Source: Diorhabda sublineata
Lineage: Eukaryota > Arthropoda > Insecta > Coleoptera > Chrysomelidae
Direction of reading: 5' to 3'
Assembly (NCBI RefSeq): GCF_026230105.1
Contig: NC_079480.1
Location: 24,904,488-24,968,487 of the forward strand
Length of the DNA: 64,000 nucleotides
Shown: positions 11,753 to 22,834 of the stretch, piece by piece
Layout of the letters: each line of letters opens with the position of its first letter
Position numbering within the stretch: position 1 is the first letter of the stretch
The notes under the pieces: generated by a model
What the model was told of the DNA's origin: nothing
What the model saw: the letters and a program-made list of their open reading frames with translations, nothing else
Databases searched by the model: none
Position numbers and translations under genes: made by a program

Positions 11753-11788
11753 AATTCTGCACAAATAAAAAAGAATTTGTGCAGAATT
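11753..11788. repeat. perfect 14-bp inverted repeat
   Basis: AATTCTGCACAAAT at 11753-11766 is repeated exactly as its reverse complement at 11775-11788, with an 8-nt A-rich loop. Confidence 0.9.
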
Positions 11789-11857
11789 CCTTTTCCACCT
11801 TTCTTACAACGTTGTACAATTTTTCACAACAACTTTAGAAATCGAAGTAACTGCATC

Positions 11858-11892
11858 TTGATCTACAATAATTCCTTCCTATTGTAGATCAA
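11858..11892. repeat. perfect 13-bp inverted repeat
   Basis: TTGATCTACAATA at 11858-11870 is repeated exactly as its reverse complement at 11880-11892, with a 9-nt loop. It lies 70 bp from the previous hairpin. Confidence 0.9.
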
Positions 11893-13507
11893 AATCAGTC
11901 ATCAGGAACAAAATAATGTACCTAACTTTATATAGCGTTCTCAATTCACTAGAATATTACAATGTTTATTTTTTTCAATGGTTACTTAACGGCGGGGTTT
12001 ATTCATATACACGATCTTCCTTGAAAATAATTTATTGATAAACAAACTCAACTATGCACTATACGCTAAAATATTCACTAACACTTATTATTAAACTATT
12101 CACTAATTTATTTAAATGCATCGTTTGATTTACTTTCCATTAACCCAATGACATCAATTGTTAACTGACTTTCCGGCTTTTATAGACTCGGTTATATACA
12201 CTATCTCATTTTCCAAATTGTACGGTTTTTTAGAAATCTTGAATTTGGCTTAAAAAAATGAAAAGGCTTTTAAATTGTATTTATAAAAACAGTTACAACA
12301 TAACGTGAACAGCTCATAATTGCCGCTACATTCGAAGTAGCTAAAAAGTAATTGAAATTGTCAAACTTTAGTAACGATTAACGAACTGGATCGGCTGCAC
12401 GGTCTGTGTTAGTGGACGAGTTTGATAATAATAATTGAAGTTATTTTCAAACGCCTTTATATTTGTTTATAGACAATTCATGCAATAAATTTTGTGAATT
12501 TGCTACGTGGTAATTCGTCTCAAATCATTTTTTTTCAACACAAAATTTTCACTCATTTCGTAATAACTTAATAGGAAAAAAGTCACATTACTTTCCATAA
12601 TAACAATTATGGAAAAGAGATATTTTTTGAATTTTGAAGGGACAACCTAAACGTATATTCTTTGGGGTAAAAGAAAAAAGTATTTGTAATAATACTTTTT
12701 TTGTACCTTCAAAAACAACTATAAAATCAACTTTTTAGTACGTTTAATTTGATTGGACTACAAAATCGCTCTACAATATGAGTAAATTCTACGATTGAGG
12801 GATTCAACTGTAGTGAGTTATAGTAGTGAGTTATTATAACCCATATTTGTTTATGGATCAATATTAGTTGCCTAATGCAGTTGGATAATTAATAGATGAA
12901 TTAATAGAATTGAATAAATTTATTTAATAGTTCAAGTAAACATTACAAATATTTTGTAATCATTAATACTGATGAAAACTGAAACGTAATCTGTTGATAG
13001 GCATTTTCATTTATTTTACGTTGTGCTATAGAGGATTTTAATGTTTTTAAACGGTACATTTGCTTTATCTGTTTTTTATGTTTCCAAACGCGCTAATTTA
13101 TACTCTAAATGGCTTTTTTCATTTTATAGACGTCTTAAATTGATGGAGCGTCCCTCATCTTTTCGAAATATACATAAATGCTTTTATTCGTTATAAAATG
13201 GTTAGTTGATAATAAGGTTTGTGAACAAGCTTAAACTTGCCACATAAAATTAACGAAGGATCCAATCGTATATTATTTCAGTAGAATGTTTTTACGAATC
13301 ACAAATATTGAAGATAATTTTGTTATCTACTTTACAGTTATTATTCAGTGATTCGTATAGTTGATAATATTTTTCTATACAGACTTGCAAATTATACTCG
13401 AATAAATCCCTTCATACCGCTCAGAATAAATCAAAACAAATACGAAGGTCGATACTTAAGTTTCGATATAGACACATTAAAACAAATATTTATTATTGGA
13501 TATGGCT

Positions 13508-14302
13508 TTATTGATTATCATAATATTTTCCATTAATATCAATACACTTTTGCATGCTTTTGAACATGTTGTCGAAGCATTTCTTCCATTGCGATTCAAC
13601 ATGTGTTTTGAACCCATCTCCCGTTTCTCAGGTGTAGAACAACGTTGAACTTGCTATTCTTTTTTTGATCTGCGGAATCATTGGGTACCAAACATAGACT
13701 ATACGGTGGATGACTCATCATTTCGATGATTTGACTGTTTAAAAGTGGTAGAGCTTGCATCGTCGTGGAGGAGAATAATTCCTGTTCTGAGATTGATTCC
13801 CCTGAATTTTACAAAAACTTCCAGCAAACAACCATACAAAATTTGACAGTTATAAAAGAGTTAATTGCCTACTAGCGACATGTTGAGCATTTACTTCGAA
13901 GTGCTTCGAGCGTGAATAAATTTTGTTGGACTTGGCTCGTCTCTAGACACCAGCACAGTCAATTGATGTTTAGTTTTGATTTCTTATGCATAAATCCATG
14001 ATTCATCGTTGTCACAATATTATAGCCGTCTTTTGATATGATTTTTCCAGCACTAATCGACACCAGCCCTTTTTGAGCGATTGTCAAATTATGCGGTATC
14101 CAAATGCAGTATTGAATGTATGCGAGTTGAACTGATGCCTAAGTATGCATTAATCTCACGATATGCATGATTTTGGACGATCTTGATTGAATTCGGAAAA
14201 CCCACGGTAGCTGGACTTGGTGCTTCATGGCCAAAAGTCGATGCAGCTGCTGCTATTGGTTTAATCTACGTTAAATTTTTTACTAAGGTGAATGTATTAA
14301 GG
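13508..14302 (-). pseudogene. mariner transposase remnant, nearly full length but scrambled
   Basis: Minus-strand frames give mariner blocks in the right order. An N-terminal FGHEAPSPATVGF segment lies at about 14200-14260, then SIKIVQNHAYREINAYLGIS (helix-turn-helix region) and WIPHNLTIAQK. A YNIVT block leads in a shifted frame into DESWIYA, which holds the first catalytic Asp. ILLHDDAS follows (second Asp), and the C-terminus WKKCFDNMFKSMQKCIDING ends at a stop at 13508-13510. Each block is in a different frame or followed by stops, so it is dead. The dispersed repeat at 14303-14791 separates it from a second N-terminal copy. Confidence 0.8.
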
Positions 14303-14791
14303 AGCTATATTTCACAGATGACTGAATTCAAGAAAGATCAGTGCCGCGTTTGGGTTTCGAGAAAGAGATAGGTAGTTGATCACTGTCGCTCGGCAACCAA
14401 CTCAAATGGCAATTAGCAATTAACTCACTCGCTCTGTATGTATGTGTGAATCAACATCCCTTGGCTTTGAGTAATGTTACCCTCTCTCCTCTATTACTGG
14501 ACTTTCACCGTTGCGTTTACAAGGTAAACATGTCTCTTTGAAATTAAATATCTTCTTCTTGTGGAAAACATTGATAAAAATAGGTTATTTGGGTCAATTG
14601 AGGTAACTTCAAACCTTAAAATTTTTCATACCTATATCGATTTCGAATCATCAAAACTGTCGGTATATATGGAATTTCCTCAAGTTAATTCGTGTAAAAT
14701 CCAATTATCGAGCTCCTATTAATACGTAAAATTGTTAAAAATTGGTTCCGTTCATCGACTTTCTCAATGATTTTTCTCTATCCTCTAATAT
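14303..14791. repeat. dispersed repeat, copy 2 of 2
   Basis: About 490 bp, closely similar to 3926-4427 in the same orientation. It lies exactly between two stretches that both derive from the N-terminal part of a mariner element (14130-14302 and 14792-15010). Confidence 0.8.
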
Positions 14792-15125
14792 GATGATGCC
14801 TAAGTATACATCAATCTCATGGTATTTATTATTTTGAGCGACCTTCACTCTTCACTCTTCCTGTAGCGAATTGCGACCGTGATTGAATTCGGAAAACCCA
14901 CGGTAGGTGGACTTGGTACTTTATCACCAAAAGTCGATGCAGCTGCTGCTATTGGTTTAATCTACGTTACATTTTTTACTAAGATGAATGTTTCAAGGAC
15001 CTGTAAACAATTCTAATAGCATTCGTATGACAACATGTTCTGAGTACGTTCGGCTTTGAAAATGGCAAGCTTTATGATACCAATGTCAAATTTGACATAT
15101 TCATATTAGTGTTGCTATATCTGCT
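14792..15125 (-). pseudogene. second mariner N-terminal remnant plus 5' end
   Basis: The minus strand repeats the FGDKVPSPPTVGFPNSI-type N-terminal block already seen at about 14200-14290, with some indels. It continues upstream to 15125 in sequence shared with 7340-7470, which includes a TGTCAAATTTGACAT palindrome at about 15085-15099. It may be an older mariner copy or the displaced 5' half of the copy at 13508-14302. Confidence 0.6.
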
Positions 15126-16094
15126 CTAAAAACTGAAACTGAAAAATATGAACCTGTTGAAGAATACCTACTGTAAATTTCCCAATTCGAGTATCGTAAT
15201 GAATCATGTACAGTGATTAAATACTTGCTTTCAAAAGAGTTTTTGATTAGGAGAATCTGGATGATCATATGACATATGGAATGGACAATGACGTGAGTTT
15301 GAATGTAGTAGACAGTCGTGTATAATGATGATGTCACAATCGTTATTACCAGAAAGAGTTGCTAGCTAAAAATCATTGAAGATTCGACTATATTGTGAGT
15401 GTGTTAATTGGGTTAATGTGAAGGAATCAGCCATTAATATGAAATTAGCTGCATTAACAGTTAATACAAATATTCGAATTCAATGGTCATTGGTTAACCT
15501 TTCCAAATATTCGAAAATGATACGAACCTTATTACCATCATCATTCAGAAATTCACTCTTTAGAGTTTATGGACCCAATTCTTGTTTTTTTGATTGAGGT
15601 TATAAACCATAGAGCTTCATTCTTCTGAAAGATAGTGCAAGCAATGAGGTCAGCTGTACTTTATATCTGATCGCTGGATCAACCACAAAGACAGGATTTG
15701 TTTACTATGGTCTCCATAGTCACTAGATCCGACGCCATCAGTTTCTTATTTTAGAAGCTTATGACTATCAACACACCTTCCAAAATTATTAACAAGCAGC
15801 TACTACAATAATAAGTAGAGAAGCACTGATTAATATTTGTCATTTGCATTCGTAATGCGCTACAAATTATTTTGAATTTTTGAATATTTGAAGATTTTGA
15901 GAAGCTCGAACATCAGACTTTTTGGATTAAATGATTTTATTTATTGTTGACGCTATCTTACCGTTATCTATGGTCCATTTGGAAATTTATCTATTGTTAT
16001 TTTTATCAGTCTATCGTCAGTCATTCGTCTTAAATGTCCCGAGATCCTCCTGAGAAGAGACACTTTTGATGTTCCATGCATAAAATTTTTCCAG
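15126..16094. other. non-coding, nothing recognised
   Basis: A 73-codon plus frame at 15376-15597 has no identifiable domain, and I see no splice context. Confidence 0.4.
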
Positions 16095-16560
16095 TATATA
16101 TAGTTATATGATACTGTTCACTTGTGAGATTGAAGATATCCAATAATCTTTGAAAATCAACTCCCTTTTCGGCACATATCTCATGGCGTTATCAGCATAG
16201 CAAAAGATTTTGATATTTCTGTCACCCATTTCGTATTTTTGCTTAGCCGCACCTCTTTTATGATCCCATCCATATTGATGTTGCATAACGTCTTCTTGAA
16301 TGTTACCGCTGTTGACTGCTGCTTTTGTTTACCTGAACTTTCTTACCTGAGTTTTCGATGGTCTGGATAATATTGATAGATATGTCAATGAAGCAAAGTA
16401 ATGCTGGTAAATAATGCGTCTAATCTGAATCCTTGCTGTTGATCTTCTAGTGTTTTGATCGAGTTAATTTTGTTGGTGATAATTTTTGGAACGACTTTGA
16501 ATGTTGTATCTAGTAAATTCATTTTCCTGTAGTTTATCTTCTTTTTTTAAACATGTTTAT
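16095..16560 (-). pseudogene. RTE-like LINE reverse transcriptase remnant
   Basis: The minus strand starts with LLDTTFKVVPKIITNKI and EDQQQGFR (fingers/palm part of the polymerase, usually NYRGI...EQQGFRxGRS). After a deletion it reaches IFCYADNAM at about 16190, which corresponds to the YADDA catalytic box with the second Asp changed to Asn. The open frame at 16104-16286 covers that box. Further C-terminal domains are not visible. It is not active. Confidence 0.7.
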
Positions 16561-18229
16561 AATTGTACTGGGAGATTTTTTTCGTGGGAGATGATGGCCA
16601 GCGTAATTTAGTAGTTCATTATGGACTCCATCCTGTCCTGGAAATTTTCTGCTTTTTCAGCCAGTCCACATTATGCGGTTTGTCGCTTTTTTTATTATTA
16701 CCTTCTCCTTTAAAAATTTCGTATTCAAATAATCATTTTAAAACACTTGTTATGACAAAATAAGATCATTTTTCCTCATTAATATCAATAAAAAAACTTC
16801 CATGATTCTAATGATATTCATTTTATTGATTTTAAGTTGGAATCGGGATAGGATCGCTTATGAATACAGAACATTTGTTTGAAGTATTATTCCCATGATA
16901 CCGAAGGCAGATACTTGGGGGAGACGCAATTGTCAACTCTGCACCCATCAGAAGTTATGGCCGTTATTTTTCTTATTCTATTTTGATACACGTTTTTCAA
17001 GCGTGCCGTTGTAATATGCTGATTAAATTTAAATTCTTAAAATATTGCGTGTCTAGAGGAAGGCCAGAAAGATATGTTTACAATGAAGAACTACTGAAAG
17101 TGGATGATATATCATTGCAACTGTGGTTATAAGAAAATGGGTATCATTAGCATATCTTTGAAAGCATTCTTTAGGTTTTTGCTTTACATTCATAATCGAA
17201 ATTGGATCATGAGGTGATACTGAAAATTTATAATGAAAATCATCTATATCAAATGCTGCTGACAGAAGCTTTTTCATACACGTCGATTCTTCTCCCGCTC
17301 TCTGTATAAAGCATGTTGAATGGTGTTTTAACACAGAGTGACTCAAAGTTTAATAAAAAACACAAATTAGAAAATAATTCTTGGCGTAAGAATAAAATTA
17401 TAACTACGGGTATGACTAAATTTGTACATTGTAATCATTAGATCTGAATCTGTAAGTACCGGGACTGTCTGATTGATTTTTTCTACTGAATGTCTTATAT
17501 GTCAAGAGTTATTTTTCACTTTTTGGTATAACTTACTCTACTGTATCTTATTTTTTCTTCGTCAGTTGGATTTTGAACCTGTCTTCAATATGTGCAGATC
17601 TGTTGATGGTTGCATCTCGATAGCTGTTGAAAAATTAGTTACATTCGCTCAGGTGAAACTATTGAAACTATTGAAAATTATGTGTCCTTTTTGTCCATTT
17701 TGTCTATAATATTTACAAAAATACCCATATTAAAACAACGTGGCTTGTTTTCTGTATCACGAGGTAGTAGTAAATAAGTACTTTTGGAAATCGACTCGCC
17801 ATCTACTTTATTGCTATTTTTTTTGTATTGTTAGTCTTTCTGGTTCATTGTCACTTGGGGGATTTGATTGATTCTGTGGAAATATAAAACATTTTTTACA
17901 GCTGATTCAATGTTTATCTGTTTCTGAGATGTTTTTTACGCTGATTTTATATCTGCTTTTCGTTTCATCACGTCTATATTTTGTACAATTTCATAATATA
18001 ATTTCTCTCGACTGTGACATGTATTTTATGAAAAGAAACACGATTTTTTATAAATGAACAATAAAGTATTTTTGTTTCCAATATTAGTTTACATGCACAG
18101 AGATGTATGAATGAAAATAAATAGTTGTACAGAATGATTTTTTAATTCATTTTAAAAAAATCATGGAGGCATTTTGAAACACGGAAAATTGGATAAGATA
18201 GTAACGTAAAAGTATCTAAGTTTAGCTTT
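16561..18229. other. non-coding; weak frames only
   Basis: A minus-strand 97-codon frame at 17053-17346 contains a NVKQKPKECFQRYA stretch, faintly like a retrotransposon capsid segment, which is too weak to call. The rest is AT-rich with no element recognised. Confidence 0.35.
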
Positions 18230-18790
18230 TGAAATTTCTTTTTTTTTTATTTCCTGCATACTCTTAGGTGTCTTAACAATTCCTCTTGAGATTTCACCAG
18301 TAGTCCGCCATCATATTTTTATTCCACCTACCTTGGTACCCTTTTTCCATTTCTTCTATGTCTTAATAGAACCGTTCACTATGCTTTTTACTATAACGTA
18401 CATCATTCCTATTAAATTTCTGTACTCGAAATCTTTATTGTTACCCAGAAAACCGTACACAAGTTCATCCAAGCTAGTTTTTCTTTCTGATTCATACTTT
18501 ATCCAAAATTTGCGCCTTCCATTAAAATTCGATTTTGTTGACCCAAGAGTATTCCTGCTGGATTTTTTCTGACTAATGCGGGAAAATTTGTATGAAAGAT
18601 ACTTGAGACAGGCACCTCCTTTTGATCAAACGGTCACAAATTGCTCCATCAATCAGAGCTTTTTGTGCAGCGGTGGTAGCAAAATATTTTTAGGGTCATG
18701 CAGGATACTTTTCATAGCAAGTACAAAATTTTGTCGTTTGAGCCAGAATTTGTGAGTATCTGATTAATTAGTAGCCGGGAACGAATTACC
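18230..18790 (-). pseudogene. TE-type orphan protein remnant
   Basis: Minus-strand frames carry an ordered set of blocks: FHTNFPALVRKNPAGILLGQ, RILMEGANF, MNQKEKLAWMNL, then a GNNKD segment and near the end DIEEMEKGYQGRWNKNMMADY. I recognise this order from a protein family found in many copies in arthropod genomes, whose usual C-terminal signature is an EEQGERFHQDI block before the YQGRW block. The enzyme activity is not known to me. Stops and frameshifts show decay. The repeated nature of the family suggests a mobile element rather than a host gene. Confidence 0.5.
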
Positions 18791-19411
18791 ACGATAAAAA
18801 TTATCCATTTGTAAGTTAACCAGACGTGGTAGAGATAAAAAACGAATTACATTTTTGAAATAATGATAGAAAATTGTTCGAATAAGATCTATTTCCATTT
18901 CGTTATAGATTTTGATGCAGGAATGTGTATCATCCATTTAATCTACTGAATTATCTCATCTTTGTTATGCCTAACTGCATATATCGTTGCGCAGCCTGGA
19001 ATTTTTTCATGAATTATTTTTCCAGTGACTATTCACAGCTTTAGGTAGCTAGTCTAAACTTTGCTTCTTCAGTTGGAGTTGAATTATACACGTGATATCA
19101 TTTCTTATGAATTCTTGTCATACCAATTTCATCTATTATTTCACATAATTAACAAATTCGTCAGTGGTAGGTTATATTATGATGAAGATGTAAATAAATG
19201 CGATCAAGAAAGATACTTGAAATTGAGATAATTTTCTGAGACACCCGTATATGTCTGGGATAGAATACCACGATATTAATATATCATAACAAAGATTGCT
19301 TACCCTACGAAATGATTAACAATTTAAACGTAGTAATTAGTCTGTATGTGGTTAGCTTACTCTTACCGTCGAAAATTCTCATTAATTGTAAATATGTAAA
19401 TTCTGTTTCAG
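18791..19411. other. non-coding; presumed intron upstream of exon A
   Basis: AT-rich with no element recognised. It ends in the acceptor TTCTGTTTCAG at 19401-19411. Confidence 0.4.
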
Positions 19412-19508
19412 AGTATGTGCTTAGCGGAAGCCCCAGGGCGTCTGCATTTCCGGCCAGATCGCCAGTGGCAACAAATTCTGCAGCTACTACTACGAATTCT
19501 CAACTCAG
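19412..19508 (+). CDS. candidate internal exon A of an unknown plus-strand gene
   Basis: A pyrimidine-rich acceptor (TTCTGTTTCAG) and a strong donor (CAG then GTAAGAT) bound 97 nt whose base composition is clearly richer in G and C than the flanks. Taking the first two bases as the end of a split codon, the exon reads YVLSGSPRASAFPARSPVAT, NSAATTTNSQL, then two leftover bases. The peptide is rich in Ser, Pro, Ala and Thr, typical of a disordered linker. A second frame starting SMCLAEAPGRLH is also open. The first frame is preferred because its phase matches exons B and C. No domain is recognisable and I cannot name the gene. Confidence 0.6.
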
Positions 19509-20219
19509 GTAAGATAAAATTTTAACAAGCTATTTATCAGGCTATTCAGGATTTCAAGTTAAATACTCGAACATACTGTTTAACATATTATATTAACACA
19601 GTGTATTTGTGTAGAACAAGTTGAAAAAAGAAACTAGTGGGAATATAATAATAGAGAAGCTGATGAAATATTGATTCGTTTGATATGCAAATTAAGAAAA
19701 AAATAATAAAACATGAAATACGTTTCGTAATTGCACACTGAATAGTATAAATGTAAGAAAAATTCTGTACGATAACTTGGGATAAAAAGAAAACATTATC
19801 CAAATTTTATATCAAATATTCTAAAATAGTGACGTGATTCAGTTCAGTTTCGACCCGAGGTTTGGACCTCAAAAATAATCACAAATTTCACAAGTAACGA
19901 CACTTATTCTGTGAAATATCACAACAATTCTTGTTTGCGAGAGTTTCGTCTCGTCTGGTCCCGCTTTCAAGACCAGGCGAGACGCTAGATCTTCCTTGCG
20001 AGATAAGACGAGAGAAAGAAGTTTTAATTATGATTGATGTTATTGAAACATATTTTTTGAGACGCACAATAGCGAGCAGCCTTTTCCGAGATACTGCCAT
20101 TTGTACTACTATTATACTAGAATTATTTCTTCGGATAATTTTAAATCTTATATATTAAAAAAATTGATGATTTCCATTCCGAGTCCGTTCAGGCGTTCTA
20201 TCCAATCGATTTGCTTAAT
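19509..20219. other. non-coding (presumed intron) with one strong hairpin
   Basis: No gene. A 14-bp-stem hairpin lies at 19947-19984 and is listed separately. Confidence 0.4.
19947..19984. repeat. 14-bp inverted repeat, GC-rich
   Basis: CGTCTCGTCTGGTC at 19947-19960 pairs with GACCAGGCGAGACG at 19971-19984 (one G:T position), with a 10-nt loop. CTAG follows directly at 19985-19988, as in Helitron 3' ends, but the rest of such an element is not evident. Confidence 0.85.
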
Positions 20220-21031
20220 TTTTTTTTCAATGAAAGGTATTGATGCACAGATCAGCCATCAACCATCGGATTTCATCTAATTTTCACCATTCTCAAGTTA
20301 TACTCAAATGCGATTTCCCCCTGTACATTACTTATGGGAGTTTTTCACATACACACGTTCTATCCTCAATATCTCAGGTTATATTCAAGATAGAGACTTC
20401 GTTTTGGTTTAAGAACACTGGCTGAAACACCTTCTTTCTTTTGAGCTTTTGAACACTTAAATCGGTTGAGTTGGAGAGGAGCTAGGCGCGGACATTCAAT
20501 GTGTAGTTATGGATTTTTGTAGGTTTTGGCAAATTTTCTACATTCAAAGATCTATATCTCAGGTTCTGATATAGCTACAGAGTTCGTTTTGGCTTAAGAA
20601 CACTCACTGAAACACCTTCGTTCTTTTGAGTTTTGAATACTTAAATCGGTTAAGGTGGAGAGGAGCTAGGCGCGGACATTCAATGTGTAGTTATGGATTT
20701 TTGTAGGTTTTTGGCAATTTTTCTACATTCAAAGATCTATATCACAGGTTCTAATATAGCTACAGAGTTCGTTTTAGTTTAAGAACACTCGCTGAAATAC
20801 CTTCTTTCTTTTGAGCTTTTGAACATTTAAATCTGTTGAGTTGGAGAGGAGCTAGGCGCGGACATTCAATGTGTACTTACGGGTTTTTGTAGGTTTTTGG
20901 CAATTTTTCTACATTCAAAGATCTATATATCAGGTTCTAATATAGCTGCAGAGTTCGTTATTTTCCGTTATAATGATTTCTGATACTTATTTAATGGATT
21001 CGATGCGAGGGAAGCCGCGGGTAAAAGCTAG
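20220..21031 (+). mobile_element. Helitron-like non-autonomous element (3' end with tandem repeats)
   Basis: The right end GAAGCCGCGGGTAAAAGCTAG at 21011-21031 followed by T fits the Helitron 3' terminus: a short GC-rich hairpin, then CTRR inserted before T. This exact style of end is common in insect Helitrons. Internally it holds about three tandem units of 184-186 bp. No Rep/helicase coding is present, so it would depend on another copy. The 5' TC end is not certain. Confidence 0.55.
20398..20952. repeat. tandem repeat, three units of about 185 bp
   Basis: Units begin at about 20398, 20582 and 20767, with a partial fourth from 20953. Each contains the recognisable blocks GAGAGGAGCTAGGCGCGGAC and a TAGGTTTTTGGCAAT-type stretch. 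Identity between units is high. A diverged partial unit precedes them (about 20280-20397). Confidence 0.9.
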
Positions 21032-21109
21032 TTGAAAATTAAAATATTGTCCTATACGTCAGATAAATAATTTATATTGGGAAAACATCTATCCTATTTA
21101 AACTTTCTA

Positions 21110-21490
21110 GTACCGTACACCAAAGATAAAAACATTATATATGACCCCAATTCACTCATTTTCTAATAACTTCCCCATGAATGTTAACATTTCCACCATC
21201 CGTAGTCGAATCTTGGTTGGTAGATTTTTCTTGGAGTTTATCAGATCGGGTCTTATTATGGTTCTAGTTGGTCCAATGCCTACCTGCAAAGAATATTTCT
21301 TCCCATTCACTTTTCCATCCACATATACACTGTAACTGCGACATCTGACAAAAACTCTCAGTATGAGAGAGTCTTTCGAATAATCCTGGGTCGGATCCGA
21401 CCCTTTCTAGTTCTTCATGTGCGGGAGTACTTCGTACATGCTTTAGCTCTCCACAATTCCAGCATCGAATTATTAGAAAGTTTCTATTAG
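21110..21490 (-). pseudogene. Ty3/Gypsy-like gag knuckle and aspartic protease remnant
   Basis: On the minus strand a zinc-knuckle segment at about 21430-21460 shows C-x2-C-x4-H, with the last Cys replaced by Pro. In a shifted frame, 100-300 bases further on, comes a retropepsin-like region: VDGKVNGKKYSLQV, then GIGPTRTIIRPDL. In active enzymes the catalytic motif is D-T/S-G-A, so here the catalytic Asp is lost. The order gag knuckle then protease matches Ty3/Gypsy elements. It resembles the gag remnant at 4560-4985. No LTRs were found. Confidence 0.65.
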
Positions 21491-22390
21491 ATGAAAATAC
21501 ACTTCATTATTGATCTCATGGTCATTCCAAACTCAAAAGTATGAAAAGAACTGATATTTTACCATATATTTATTCTTCTTCGCATACCGTGACCATTATC
21601 GATTGTTGACTGCCATGTTGGCTATCATATTGACTATAATTGCTTCATTCGCTACAGCAGGGAATAGCTGAGCCCTTAACGATTGACGACGATTATCTAA
21701 TCACGATGTTGTGTATTACTAAGTAAAGACCACGTCTTTGGAATGTTTAAGATGTTAACAGTAATAAGGAACATCAAGGAAAAAGCAGCAGAAACATTAT
21801 AAATCAAAAATATAACCTATTCGATCATAATCGTGCTTAATAAGTGAAATTAAACATTTAATTACGGTGACAAAGTTATTAAAACCCTTTTTATTCAAGT
21901 ACCAGATATTTAGATCTCAACCGTATCAATTTTCACGGCTTTTCTTCAACTAGATTAATTATTTCCATTTCCTTTAGACACTCTTTATATTATAACAATT
22001 ATAAAATGAAATTTATATTCATTATGTTGTAAATCATTAATTTCTTTTTTCTGGAAACCATTCAAAGCGTATTATATTCCGTTATAAGTAATAACGAGCG
22101 AACCTCTTGTTAAGGGTTTAACTTAAATATGCAAAGTCCTCAGTTTCAACCACACGCACGTTTGAATTTCTCCCGTTTTCACGTTTTCTTATGAATTGCT
22201 AGCGAAACAAGAGAGATCAATAGGTAGAAATTACATAAAGACGATCCGACACCTACGAGTATTGGATTTAAAGTAGTTCAAAGAAGTGATTCAAATATGA
22301 ATCCATAGTATAAATATTCGATACGATTTTTATAGAAATTGATCTTTTGATTTGTAATCTAAGTTGGAATTTCTAAAGACGTTGTTGTAT
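21491..22390. other. non-coding, nothing recognised
   Basis: AT-rich. No gene or element motif. Confidence 0.4.
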
Positions 22391-22520
22391 CACGTGAGTT
22401 TCCATAACCAAGTTATCATCTTCAGAGAACGAAGGTCAAATGTTTTACTTCTGGAGATAATAACTTCGTTATGAGAACGTGCTTCGGATGGTATAATTGT
22501 ATGTCGGTGTAGTAGTATCC
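22391..22520. mobile_element. Penelope-type terminus with two opposed ribozyme-like motifs
   Basis: On the minus strand, 22430-22391 reads CTGAAGA, T, GATAAC-TTG-GTTATG, GAAA, which is the same arrangement as the motif at 60990-61032. On the plus strand, 22451-22520 holds a decayed version in the opposite orientation followed by GTCGGTGTAGTAGTA, which resembles 61050-61065. Head-to-head termini of this kind fit the inverted partial copies known for Penelope-like elements. Confidence 0.55.
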
Positions 22521-22834
22521 TGGAAGAAGTCAATTCAAATTAAAAAGTTTCGAAATAATCTCGAAGTGCGCAGTTTTCACCCGAAAAAAGTATAATCCAG
22601 ACCCTTGACTTTTTTTGACTATATTATCAGTTATATGATCAAATTCTTACGATACTTTTGGATGCAACTTTCAGTGCCTTAACACATACAGCTACATTAA
22701 GGGGCTGCAGTAAATGATTGAATTTGAGTAGGCACCGAAATTAGACGAGTGGAGAGTTCAATGTGATGCATAGACATCCAAAAACAGTATAACTCGTTCT
22801 CTAGTCAAGTATTGAAGACATTTTATACGTATTT
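22521..22834. other. non-coding, nothing recognised
   Basis: No motif seen between the Penelope-type terminus and the LINE. Confidence 0.4.

Larger units (their letters stand above)
11386..13507. other. non-coding region with hairpins
   Basis: No gene is supported. It holds two perfect hairpins (listed separately) and a third short one at about 12664-12691 (AAAAAAGTATT and its inverse). Frames at 11681-11887 and 13348-13536 have no recognisable content of their own. Confidence 0.4.

Noticed and set aside
17053..17346. 97-codon minus-strand frame as a retrotransposon gag
   Set aside because: Only one weak stretch resembles capsid sequence. No zinc knuckle or further blocks follow.
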